A stretch of 64,000 bases of DNA from DASSNR01 sp036278935 (GTDB lineage Bacteria > Gemmatimonadota > Gemmatimonadetes > Gemmatimonadales > Gemmatimonadaceae), in NCBI GenBank assembly GCA_036278935.1, contig DASUKA010000151.1, positions 1-64,000 on the forward strand. Reading direction: 5' to 3'. Under the pieces are notes generated by a model, which was not told the origin of the DNA, did no database searches, and saw only the letters and a program-made list of their open reading frames with translations. Position 1 is the first letter of the stretch; every line of letters begins with the position of its first letter. Below, in pieces: positions 53,180-63,344 of the stretch. The position numbers and the translations under genes are program-made.

Positions 53180-53511
53180 ATGAGTCTCGAAAGGGTGCGG
53201 TTGGACAATGGGTGCAGGACGGCAGCCACGCGCGGCTGCGGACTGGGTGAGCGCGGCGCCGACGGCGTATGGGGCAGCGACGCCCGGCGTGCCGCAGGGG
53301 ATCGCGCATCCCCGGCGGCCGCCGTACGCGATCTGCCCGTGTCAATTCTATCGGTGCATCGGCCGAGGGCAACCACCGGGCCAGTGCTCCAGCCACCAGC
53401 AACGAGCGACCTGCAGGCGGAGATCGCCCGGCTGCAGAACCAGCGGGTCGACGTGCTCTACTCACAACCCACCATGTTTTGTAGATCGCGGGTTGGTCGT
53501 TACCCTTCGCC
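53180..53511. other. Divergent gap between icd and the helicase gene
   Basis: 332 bases with no convincing gene on either strand. It should carry the two divergent promoters. I cannot define good -35/-10 pairs; the region lacks hairpins or repeats of note. Confidence 0.5.
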
Positions 53512-54969
53512 ATGCCATTTTCTTCGTTTGGGTTGCATCGCGATCTGCTCCGCGGCATCAAGGAAGCGGGATTCACGCGGCCAACCCCCATTCAGCGCGA
53601 AGCCCTGCCTCCGGCGCTGGCGGGACGCGACGTTCTCGCTTGCGCCATGACCGGGAGTGGAAAGACCGCGGCCTTTCTGCTCCCCATTCTGAATCGTCTC
53701 ATTGACCTGCCGCGCGGAGTGACGCGCGCGCTGGTGCTGGCCCCGACCCGCGAGCTGGCCGCACAGATCGAGCAACACTTCACGGAGTTGGCGCAGCACA
53801 CCCCCGTGACGGCAGCCGCCATTTTCGGCGGCGTCGGCATGGGGCCGCAGGAGCATGCCTTCCGGAGTGGGGTCGACGTGCTCATCGCCACGCCGGGTCG
53901 CTTGCTCGATCACTTTCGCCATCCGTACGCGGACATGGGAGGGCTCCAGATCCTCGTGCTGGACGAAGCGGACCGCATGCTCGATATGGGGTTCCTGCCG
54001 GACATCCGGCGCGTTCTGAAGCACTTGCCCACCAAGCGGCAGACGCTGTTCTACTCGGCCACTATGCCGGCGCCCATCCATGCGCTCACGCGCGAGATGC
54101 TCACCACGCCGGTGACGATCAACCTGGAGCGGCGCGCGGCGCCCGCGGTGGGAATCACGCAGGCCATCTACCCCGTCACGGAGAATCTCAAGCCCGCACT
54201 GTTCGTGGAGTTGCTGCGGCGCGGCGAGATCAGGAACGCCATCGTATTCACACGCACCAAGCACCGGACCAACCGGCTTGCCGACGTGTTGGAGGCATTC
54301 AAGATCGACGCCGTTCGGTTACACGGTAATCGCTCACAGGCGCAGCGCACCGAGGCACTGGCTGGATTCAAGTCGGGCAAGTATCGCATTCTCGTGGCGA
54401 CCGACATCGCCGCGCGCGGGATCGACGTCGAGTCGCTGGGGCACGTCGTCAACTTCGATGTCCCCAAAGTGCCGGACGACTACATCCATCGTGTCGGTCG
54501 CACGGCCCGGGCGGAAACCACCGGTGATGCGTTCACCTTTGTGTCGCCCGAGGAAGAACGGGATCTCCGGGCCATCGAGCGGGCTATCGGCAAGCGGCTT
54601 CCGCGCGTGACGCTACCAGGGTTCGACTATGATGCGGAGCCGACGACGCGCTTCGAAGTGCCGCTGGCGGAGCGAATCGCGGCCATCCGGGCGCGAAAGG
54701 CCGAGGAGCGCGCGCGTGCCCGCGAGAAGGCGGAGCGCCGGGCGCAACACGAGGCCGAGAGCCATGTGCGCCAGGCCGCGGCGACGGAGAAGCGGCGTGG
54801 ACGGCACGGAGGGGGCGGGGGCACGGAGCACGCGGTCCCTGCGCGTGGAGGTCAGGGTAGCGGTGCTGACAAGGGCGGACGCGCTGGCAGCTCATCGCGG
54901 CGTGGCACGCGGGGCCCGGGGCGACGCAGGCGAGGCGACGGAGGCAGGGGAGCGCGCGGGGGAGCATGA
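53512..54969 (+). CDS. DEAD-box RNA helicase, RhlE type
   Basis: 485-residue ATP-dependent RNA helicase. The Q motif (FTRPTPIQREALP), Walker A AMTGSGKT (45-52), PTRELAAQI, TPGRLLD, DEAD box (Asp151, LDEADRMLDMGF), SAT, ARGIDVE and HRVGRTAR are all present. After residue 380 a basic, Arg/Gly/Ala-rich tail of about 100 residues, likely disordered and RNA-binding, ends the protein. It lies upstream of rpsU and infA, which suits a role in ribosome assembly or cold-stress RNA unwinding. Confidence 0.92.
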   Translation: MPFSSFGLHRDLLRGIKEAGFTRPTPIQREALPPALAGRDVLACAMTGSGKTAAFLLPILNRLIDLPRGVTRALVLAPTRELAAQIEQHFTELAQHTPVTAAAIFGGVGMGPQEHAFRSGVDVLIATPGRLLDHFRHPYADMGGLQILVLDEADRMLDMGFLPDIRRVLKHLPTKRQTLFYSATMPAPIHALTREMLTTPVTINLERRAAPAVGITQAIYPVTENLKPALFVELLRRGEIRNAIVFTRTKHRTNRLADVLEAFKIDAVRLHGNRSQAQRTEALAGFKSGKYRILVATDIAARGIDVESLGHVVNFDVPKVPDDYIHRVGRTARAETTGDAFTFVSPEEERDLRAIERAIGKRLPRVTLPGFDYDAEPTTRFEVPLAERIAAIRARKAEERARAREKAERRAQHEAESHVRQAAATEKRRGRHGGGGGTEHAVPARGGQGSGADKGGRAGSSSRRGTRGPGRRRRGDGGRGARGGA

Positions 54970-55019
54970 GCGGCGCATGCCGGCCATGCGAGCGGCCAGC
55001 GCAGTGGGTGCATGGAATG

Positions 55020-55048
55020 TTGCCCGGACTCGCGCGGGATGGTAAGTT
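55020..55048 (+). promoter_or_regulatory. Candidate promoter of rpsU-infA
   Basis: TTGCCC (55020-55025), 17-base spacer, TAAGTT (55043-55048). Reasonable boxes with ideal spacing, followed by a 110-base leader containing a hairpin before rpsU. Confidence 0.45.
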
Positions 55049-55102
55049 GGAATGCGCCCGCGGAAACGTGATCAGACGCCCGCGTGGTTCCGTATACACA
55101 AC

Positions 55103-55131
55103 GGACCTGGGCGGGGGCCCGGGTCCTTTGC
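55103..55131 (+). promoter_or_regulatory. Hairpin with T-rich tail in the rpsU leader
   Basis: GGACCTGGGC (55103-55112) and GCCCGGGTCC (55117-55126) pair over ten bases with one G-T pair and a four-base loop, followed by TTTGCTTTG. It resembles a weak terminator placed before rpsU, so an attenuator of ribosomal protein synthesis is possible. Confidence 0.5.
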
Positions 55132-55159
55132 TTTGCCCCTTGTGGGCGTTGGGAGGCTC

Positions 55160-55354
55160 ATGGTTGAAGTCATCATTGATGAGAACGGCCGGCTCGACAT
55201 GGCCCTGAAGCAATTTCAGCGGAAGGTCATTCGCTCCGGCATCCTGAAGGACGTCCGGCGCAAGCGGTTCTACGTGAAGCCGAGCGAAGCGCGGCAGCAC
55301 AAGGCGGACGCTGCGCGGCGGCGTTTGGCGCGCGCACAGCATCGCGACCGCTGA
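55160..55354 (+). CDS. rpsU: Small ribosomal subunit protein bS21
   Basis: 64-residue basic protein of the 30S platform, near the anti-Shine-Dalgarno end of 16S rRNA. VEVIIDENGRLDMALKQF and RKRFYVKPSEAR match the family. ATG 55160 follows GGGAGG. The upstream in-frame extension lacks similarity. infA begins 32 bases later, so the two translation genes are likely one transcript. Confidence 0.9.
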   Translation: MVEVIIDENGRLDMALKQFQRKVIRSGILKDVRRKRFYVKPSEARQHKADAARRRLARAQHRDR

Positions 55355-55385
55355 TCGCGGGGAGCCCGGACGAAGCGAGGTTCGC

Positions 55386-55607
55386 ATGTCGAAGCAGGAC
55401 GTGATCGAGCTCGAGGGGGTGGTCAAGGAAGTGCTCCCCAACGCCACGTTCCGTGTGGCGGTGAGTGAGACCCATGACGTCCTGACCACGCTCGCCGGGC
55501 GCATGCGACGGTTCCGCATTCGCGTGCTCGCGGGGGACCGCGTGAAGATCGAAGTGTCTCCGTACGATCTCACCCGAGGCCGGATCATCTACCGACACAA
55601 GGACTGA
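55386..55607 (+). CDS. infA: Translation initiation factor IF-1
   Basis: 73-residue single OB-fold protein that blocks the ribosomal A site during initiation. The family pattern is clear: DVIELEGVVKEVLPNATFRV and VKIEVSPYDLTRGRIIYRHK. Length is normal. An intrinsic terminator follows 27 bases after the stop. Confidence 0.96.
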   Translation: MSKQDVIELEGVVKEVLPNATFRVAVSETHDVLTTLAGRMRRFRIRVLAGDRVKIEVSPYDLTRGRIIYRHKD

Positions 55608-55634
55608 CTGCGCGCGCAGGTCGCGCGTACGACT

Positions 55635-55671
55635 CGGGGCGGCTCCGCCATAAGCGGAGCCGCCCCGTTTT
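55635..55671 (+). terminator. Intrinsic terminator after infA
   Basis: CGGGGCGGCTCCGC (55635-55648) and GCGGAGCCGCCCCG (55654-55667) form a 14-bp perfect stem with a five-base loop followed by TTTT. This is a classical rho-independent terminator. Confidence 0.85.
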
Positions 55672-55691
55672 GTCAGCCCATCGCGCGGTTG

Positions 55692-56123
55692 CTAGCGCGG
55701 CCAGCCGTGTGGCATGCGCGGCATCACGGCCACCAGGGGATCGCTGAGATCTGCCGGGGTCAGCAGACTCTGCAGGCCAATGAAGTCCTTGGGATGCGTG
55801 AGGCCGGGACTGATGAGCAGTGTGAGCCGAAGGCGTCGGACGATCTCGCTGGGCTCCGGCCGTACATGGCTGTCGGCGCTGAAGAACGTCGCCACAGAAC
55901 CGTAGATCCAGGCTGGCATCGTCTCCAGCGGCGCGAGCAGGCGCTCCGTGAGGGGGAGGCGCTCTCCACCGATGGTGGTGATCGCAAAGGCGGCGCGATC
56001 ACCATAGGCGGCCGCGGATAACGCGAAGCCGTAGGAGAAATGCGGCGGTTGTGCCGCGTCCATTCCCCCCTTGCGAAGCGTCCTGGTGATCTTCTTGAGA
56101 ACCTCGTCGGTCACGTCGTGCAT
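55692..56123 (-). CDS. Hypothetical protein
   Basis: 143-residue protein of unknown function. It has no signal peptide or membrane helix. The first 25 residues are helical and charged (VTDEVLKKITRTLRKGG); the rest is a mixed domain including APLETMPAWIYGSVATFF and LLISPGLTHPKDFIGLQSLL. Convergent with infA; the terminator lies between them. I recognise no family. Confidence 0.55.
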   Translation of the reverse strand: MHDVTDEVLKKITRTLRKGGMDAAQPPHFSYGFALSAAAYGDRAAFAITTIGGERLPLTERLLAPLETMPAWIYGSVATFFSADSHVRPEPSEIVRRLRLTLLISPGLTHPKDFIGLQSLLTPADLSDPLVAVMPRMPHGWPR

Positions 56124-56258
56124 CCATGGCTGAATACAGGCGCTGCGCTCCGCGCCATGCGGGCTGGAACCGCTGGATTGACGCTGGATGGGCGGCGAAT
56201 GTAACGGCCTCAGCAGGGGGCGCGCGGCAGGGCCGACTTGAGTGCGCGAAGGAGGCCG

Positions 56259-56540
56259 TCAGGCGAGAGAATCGAGGTATTCGAAGAGCTTCGGATGTAC
56301 CGCGCGGGCCCGCGCTTCCGTGATGCGCTCGCAGTGCCGGCCCAGATATTCGGCGCTGCACAACCGGGCCAGGACGGGGCTGTTCGGCGCGCAATCGTCG
56401 GGGTACGCGCACAGGGCATGCACGCAGATCTCTCCTTCTTTCACGAACGGATCATCCGACGTCTGGACCGCAATGACGTTGCCCGCGCTCTGCGCCTTCG
56501 TGGCGTTGGTATACTCCTCGAAGAACCGGAATCCGCGCAT
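56259..56540 (-). CDS. Hypothetical small Cys-containing protein
   Basis: 93-residue protein starting RGFRFFEEYTNATKAQSAGN and containing four Cys (EICVHALCAYPDDCAP and RLCSAEYLG, plus GRHCERI later). The C-terminal RITEARARAVHPKLFEYLD is helical. A ribosome site (AAGGGGG) precedes ATG 56540 on the minus strand. I recall similar small proteins in Gemmatimonadota genomes, but no function is known to me. Confidence 0.65.
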   Translation of the reverse strand: MRGFRFFEEYTNATKAQSAGNVIAVQTSDDPFVKEGEICVHALCAYPDDCAPNSPVLARLCSAEYLGRHCERITEARARAVHPKLFEYLDSLA

Positions 56541-56655
56541 TCGCCGCCCCCCTTGTTGATGCTCCGCACGCTGCTCCCCCTGCGATCTAATGCATCGGTC
56601 GCGCCACGAGGGAATGGCGCGTGAGGTGAAGCACGGTGCGTGCCGCAGGGACGGA

Positions 56656-58020
56656 TTACGGGGTGGTCCGAGTGAGAGGAACGCCGGCGAGGCCGCCCGC
56701 GCCAGGCTTGGTGAACAGCACGTGCACCAGGCCAAGGCGGCCAATCGAAAAGGCATGCGCCGAGGCGGCCATGTACAGCCGCCAGACGCGATAGGTTGCG
56801 TCGCTGGTCAGACGGATCGCCTCATCGCGGTGGCGCTCGAGCCGGCGCACCCAATGCCGAAGGGTGATCGCGTAGTGCTCGCGCAGTTCCTCCACATCGC
56901 GCGTTTCCAGCCCACCGGCGGCGGCGTCGCGCTCCACCTGTTCCAGTGGCACCAGCTCCCCGTCAGGAAAGACGTAGCGATCGATGAACGTGCCGCGCTT
57001 CCACACCTTGCGCGCAACCCATCCATGCCACCGGTTGAACGGCGGCCGGCTGCTCTCCACGATCCCGCTGTTGAGAAAGAGTCCCCCCGCCTTGAGGAGC
57101 TGGCAGGCCTGTGCGAAGTACTCGCGCATCTTGGCGCGTCCAACGTGCTCGAACATCCCCACGCTTACGATCTTGTCGAACTGCTCGGCCCCGGAGAGTG
57201 ACCGGTAGTCGCGAACCTCCACGCGGCACTGCTCCTCCAGGTGCGCCGCGGCAATCCGCTCGCGTGCGAATGCCGCCTGTGCTCCGCTCAACGTGATCCC
57301 CATCGCCTTGACCCCGTAATGCTTGGCGGCATGCATGATGAGGCCGCCCCATCCGCACCCGAAATCGAGTAGCTGCTCTCCCGGAGTGAGGCGCAGTTTC
57401 CGACAGAGGTAATCCAGCTTCGCCCGCTGGGCACTGTCGAGATCCTCGGTTCCGGTGGCGAAGTAGGCGCCGGAGTACATCATTGCCGAGTCGAGCCAGA
57501 GTGCGTAGAAGTCGTTCCCCACGTCGTAATGAAAGCGAATTGCGGCCGCGTCGCGCTCCGGCGCATGCTGCAGACCCAGCCGGTCGAGCCCCGCCTTCTG
57601 GTGCAGCGCCTCATCCGCACGCCCGCCCACGCGCGGCAGGGCGAGCAGATGCGGCGTCAGGTGGGCCAGCGTGGCGGGAGCGCGCAGGCGATCGGCAATG
57701 GGGTCTCCCAGCGCAGTCGCCGCTTCCACGTCCCCTTCCACGTCGAAGTCGCCGCGCACATAAGCTTCGGCCATTGCCAGCTCCGAGGGTGGGAGGAACA
57801 TGCGGCGCAGCGCCCCCGGGTGCCGGAGCACGAGGGTGAAGGGGACGGAATCCAGCGAGGTGGGTTGTTCGGTGGTCCCATCCCAGAGTCGCACCGCGAA
57901 TGTGCGGGACTCGACGGGACCGAAAATCAACGTCAGCGCGTCATGCGTCGCGCGGAGCACGGGGTCGGACGTGGTGCTGAGCGAGTTCTCCCGTGGTGGA
58001 AGCACCTGTGGCTGCGTCAT
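56656..58020 (-). CDS. cfa: Cyclopropane-fatty-acyl-phospholipid synthase
   Basis: 454-residue SAM-dependent enzyme that adds a methylene bridge to unsaturated acyl chains in membrane lipids. The N-terminal domain (about 1-150) is followed by FHYDVGNDFYALWLD, the SAM-binding DFGCGWGGL (about residue 219) and VSVGMFEHVGRAKM. Late segments include LNSGIVESSRPP and YVFPDGELVPL. ATG 58020 is chosen as nearest to the conserved start. It stands alone on the minus strand. Confidence 0.92.
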   Translation of the reverse strand: MTQPQVLPPRENSLSTTSDPVLRATHDALTLIFGPVESRTFAVRLWDGTTEQPTSLDSVPFTLVLRHPGALRRMFLPPSELAMAEAYVRGDFDVEGDVEAATALGDPIADRLRAPATLAHLTPHLLALPRVGGRADEALHQKAGLDRLGLQHAPERDAAAIRFHYDVGNDFYALWLDSAMMYSGAYFATGTEDLDSAQRAKLDYLCRKLRLTPGEQLLDFGCGWGGLIMHAAKHYGVKAMGITLSGAQAAFARERIAAAHLEEQCRVEVRDYRSLSGAEQFDKIVSVGMFEHVGRAKMREYFAQACQLLKAGGLFLNSGIVESSRPPFNRWHGWVARKVWKRGTFIDRYVFPDGELVPLEQVERDAAAGGLETRDVEELREHYAITLRHWVRRLERHRDEAIRLTSDATYRVWRLYMAASAHAFSIGRLGLVHVLFTKPGAGGLAGVPLTRTTP

Positions 58021-58186
58021 TCGAGTCTCCTCTCCAGATCTCCATGGGCCGCCGGGACACCGTTTCATGCCCTGCGCGTCGATGAGAGAGCCTTCGCGCC
58101 ATCACAAAGTATTCCAGCGCAGGGGCGTGATCGAGAAGGAGAGGAGGCGCCACTGTCCTCCCCGGCCACGGACCGCGATAGACCGC

Positions 58187-58381
58187 TTACGTGGCGGGCT
58201 TGGCCGGCGGCTCGGTATCGCGATCCTTGACGACCCTGCCCCCAATGATCTTGGTGGCGAGCAGGGTGAACATCGGGGTCAGGAAGATGCTGAGCAGCGT
58301 GTTGAGCCAGATGAGCGCGATGAAGAACGCCCCGAGTCCGAGGCTCGCCCACAGTACGCCGAATGGTCCGTTCGTGATCAA
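58187..58381 (-). CDS. Possible small membrane protein
   Basis: 64-residue frame with one long or two short hydrophobic segments (FGVLWASLGLGAFFIALIWL and TLLSIFLTPMFTLLATKI) and a polar C-terminus. No ATG is available; TTG at 58381 gives a start just before ITNGPFGVLW, with a weak GAGAAG upstream. Divergent from tilS. It may be real, but the start codon and short length keep confidence low. Confidence 0.4.
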   Translation of the reverse strand: MITNGPFGVLWASLGLGAFFIALIWLNTLLSIFLTPMFTLLATKIIGGRVVKDRDTEPPAKPAT

Positions 58382-58525
58382 GGTCGTCTTCTCGGATGGA
58401 GAGCGAAAGTGCCGATGACGCCCTAATGTACGTCGCAGGCACCGGGCCAGCCAGTGGCGGACGTACAGACGGCCCGCGAGAAGGGGCAGACCTCGCCCCT
58501 GCCATGTCACGCTACCTTTCGGATT

Positions 58526-59863
58526 ATGGGACGTACCGACTCCCGTGTAGCACAGGTGATGGACGCCGTCACCGCCGCGCTCGAGATGCATCCCCGGGTG
58601 GTGCTTGCCGTATCCGGCGGGCGGGACTCGATGGTGATGCTCGATGCTGCGGCACGCACGGCACCCACGCGTGTCGCCGTCGTTGCGACGTTCGATCATG
58701 GCACCGGGACCGCGGCGAGCCGTGCGGCCGCGTTCGTGGCCGAGCGCGCCAGCGCGCTCCGGTTCCGCGTGGTGCGCGCACGGAACGAGCACCCGGCGCG
58801 CGGGGAGGCAGCGTGGCGTGAGGCGCGCTGGTCCTTCCTCCGGCGCACAGCGGCCGCGCTGGACGCGGTGGTTGCCACCGCGCATACGCGCGATGATCAA
58901 CTCGAAACAGTGCTCATGCGTGCGATGCGCGGCGCGGGCGCGCGCGGTCTGGCCGCGCTCTACGCGCCGAGCGACATCCTGCATCCACTGCTGAAGCTGC
59001 CCCGCTCGGCGGTGGCGGACTACGCCCGGGCCATGCAGGTGGCGTGGGTGGACGATCCATCGAACCGGTCTCGGGCCTTCCTGCGCAATCGCGTGCGCAT
59101 GGATCTCCTGCCCGCGCTGGAGCGAGCGGATCCGGGGTTTGGAGATGCGTTGCTGGATGTCGCGCAGCGTGCCGCCGCGCTACGCCGCGATGTCGAGCAT
59201 GTGGTGGACACGGAGCTCGGCGCGCAGCGTGTGGGACGGACGTTGCAGGTTGCCCGCGACGCCCTTGCGCGCTATGATGAATGCGGGCTGCGACTGCTCT
59301 GTCCGGCGCTCGTGGCGCGACTGGGGCTCGCGCTCGATTGGCGGGGAACCAGCCGTCTGGCGGGGTTTATCACTAAGGGTAGACGCGGGAGTCAGATCCA
59401 GCTCTCGGGCAATTACGTTGCGGTATGGCATCGCGACACGTTACAGGTGCGTCCCCAGCCTCCTGCCACAACGGCAGCGCGCGGCGCCACGTGCGAGGGC
59501 GCACTTCTGTTAGGCGAGGTGCTCGAGATCGACGGGTGGCGGTTGCTCCGGGTGAACGGTAGGCCGGAGGCAACGGGCGCGGGGCAGGGGCTCTGGTCAG
59601 CGGTGTTGCCCGCGGAGGGAGTGCTCACCGCTCGGGCCTGGCGGCCGGGTGATCGTATGGTTCCCCTGGGGGCCAGCACGCCGAGGCGGGTGAAGGGGCT
59701 CCTGCGGGATGCGGATATCGACGGCCCCGGTCGGGTGGGGTGGCCCGTTGTCCTCGCGGGTGACGAGATCGTCTGGATTCCTGGGGTGCGCCGCAGCCTC
59801 GCGGCAACCGTCCGGCCCGGTCGGCCGGCGTACTGCTACCGCTGTGAACGGATTGATGGCTGA
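58526..59863 (+). CDS. tilS: tRNA(Ile)-lysidine synthase
   Basis: 445-residue ATP-dependent enzyme that modifies the CAT anticodon of tRNA-Ile to read ATA. The PP-loop SGGRDS (residues 30-35), the ATAHTRDDQLETVLMR block and DDPSNRSRAFLRN are typical. A C-terminal domain (GDRMVPLGASTPRRVKGLL) completes the long form. ATG 58526 is chosen over a GTG at 58454. The stop overlaps the hpt start by eight bases. Confidence 0.93.
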   Translation: MGRTDSRVAQVMDAVTAALEMHPRVVLAVSGGRDSMVMLDAAARTAPTRVAVVATFDHGTGTAASRAAAFVAERASALRFRVVRARNEHPARGEAAWREARWSFLRRTAAALDAVVATAHTRDDQLETVLMRAMRGAGARGLAALYAPSDILHPLLKLPRSAVADYARAMQVAWVDDPSNRSRAFLRNRVRMDLLPALERADPGFGDALLDVAQRAAALRRDVEHVVDTELGAQRVGRTLQVARDALARYDECGLRLLCPALVARLGLALDWRGTSRLAGFITKGRRGSQIQLSGNYVAVWHRDTLQVRPQPPATTAARGATCEGALLLGEVLEIDGWRLLRVNGRPEATGAGQGLWSAVLPAEGVLTARAWRPGDRMVPLGASTPRRVKGLLRDADIDGPGRVGWPVVLAGDEIVWIPGVRRSLAATVRPGRPAYCYRCERIDG

Positions 59864-60394
59864 CCCCCGGCTGGGTGGTCGTGCCGTCAAGGGCGTGGTC
59901 TTTTCGACAGCGCAAATCGCGGAGCGCGTACGGGAGCTTGGAGCGGAAGTCACGGCGCGCTACCCAGGCGGCGATCTGCTCATCTTGGGACTCCTCAAGG
60001 GCAGCTTCATCTTCCTGGGCGACCTGGTGCGGCAGATCCAGCGTCCCTTGCAGGTAGATTTCGTGGTGGCGGCGAGCTATGGCAGTGGCACGACATCAGG
60101 TGGCGACGTGCGCCTTGCCTACGCGCCGGAAACAAAACTGGATGGGAAACACATTCTTCTAGTTGAGGATATCGTCGATTCCGGGCGCACACTGACCACG
60201 CTGATGGATACCCTGACCGTGCGGCATCCACAGTCGCTCGAAATTTGCGCATTGCTCCATAAACACGTGGCGACCGAGTTGCATTATCCTGTGGATCTGG
60301 TGGGATTTGATGCGCCGAATGAGTTTTTGGTGGGATATGGACTGGACCACGCCGAGAACTTCCGGCACTTGCCCTACATCGCGAGCTTGCAGTA

Positions 60395-60395
<1 letters not shown>
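59856..60395 (+). CDS. hpt: Hypoxanthine phosphoribosyltransferase
   Basis: 179-residue purine-salvage enzyme joining hypoxanthine or guanine to PRPP. The PRPP loop LLVEDIVDSGRTL (about 101-113) and the early LGLLKGSFIFLGDL are family-specific. ATG 59856 lies within the end of tilS, and the stop overlaps the ftsH ATG as TAATG. The tilS-hpt-ftsH order is widely conserved in bacteria. Confidence 0.95.
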
Positions 60396-62380
<1,985 letters not shown>

Positions 62381-62411
62381 CGCGCGGGCGCCGGACCGCG
62401 GAGCGCCGAGT

Positions 62412-63344
62412 GTGGATCTGTCAGTGATGGCTGCGGCGTCGCCTGAGGAATCCCTCGCGCCGCGCAGCCCGCAGCCCGCGGCGGGCGTCTGGCAACTCCG
62501 CGGGCGCGCGTTGGCCCTGGACCATCCGGTGATCCTTGGTATTCTCAACGTGACCCCCGACAGCTTCAGCGACGGGGGCGCGTTTTTTTCGCCCGACAGC
62601 GCCATCGAGCACGCGGCCCGCATGTTCGACGACGGGGCGGATATCGTGGATATCGGAGGGGAGTCGACCAGGCCGCAGGGAGCGGTGCCGGTAGAGGCGC
62701 CGGAGGAAGTTCGGCGCGTGCTGCCCGTGGTGCGGGTGCTGCGGCAGCGCTATCCCGACTGCCTCATCTCCGTGGACACGGTCAAGAGCGAGGTGGCCGA
62801 AGCGGTGCTGGACGCGGGGGCCGACATCATCAACGATGTGTCAGCCTTTCGTCTGGACGCCCGGATGGCCCGGGTGTGCGCGGCGCACGCGGCGGGGGTG
62901 ATCCTCATGCATTCCCGTGGCGGCGTGCATGACATGGCGACCTACACGCACGCGGCCTACGGAGCGGATGTCGTCGGCGAGGTAATCCACGAGCTTGGCG
63001 AGAGCGCCCAGGCGGCCGAACGGGCCGGCATTGCCCGCCAGGCGATCGCCCTGGATCCGGGCATCGGCTTCGCCAAGCGGAGCGAGCACTCCATCGCCGT
63101 GCTGGCCCAGCTGGAGCGACTGGTCGCGTTAGGCTATCCTGTTGTGGTTGGTGTATCGCGAAAGCGAGTGGTGGGCGAGCTGAGCGGCGTGAGCGCGCCC
63201 GCGGAGCGCGTGGAAGGGACGACGGGCGCGAACGTCATGGCGCTGGCCGCCGGCGCTCGCATCTTTCGCGTCCATGATGTGCGCGCGGCGCGGCGCGCGC
63301 TGGATGTGGCGTGGGCCATTGAACACGACAGGATCACGGTGTGA
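62412..63344 (+). CDS. folP: Dihydropteroate synthase
   Basis: 310-residue folate-pathway enzyme joining p-aminobenzoate to the pterin. Motifs ILNVTPDSFSDGG, DIGGESTRPQ, ISVDTVKSEVAEAVL and the late GVSRKRVVGEL are intact. An N-terminal extension of about 35 residues precedes the barrel. GTG 62412 has GGAG eight bases upstream; ATG 62427 is an alternative. The stop overlaps the cdaA start as GTGA. Confidence 0.94.
   Translation: MDLSVMAAASPEESLAPRSPQPAAGVWQLRGRALALDHPVILGILNVTPDSFSDGGAFFSPDSAIEHAARMFDDGADIVDIGGESTRPQGAVPVEAPEEVRRVLPVVRVLRQRYPDCLISVDTVKSEVAEAVLDAGADIINDVSAFRLDARMARVCAAHAAGVILMHSRGGVHDMATYTHAAYGADVVGEVIHELGESAQAAERAGIARQAIALDPGIGFAKRSEHSIAVLAQLERLVALGYPVVVGVSRKRVVGELSGVSAPAERVEGTTGANVMALAAGARIFRVHDVRAARRALDVAWAIEHDRITV

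Noticed and set aside
54584..55588. 334-codon minus-strand frame over the helicase tail, rpsU and infA
   Set aside because: Conflicts with three supported genes and is Arg/Pro-rich without a recognisable domain.
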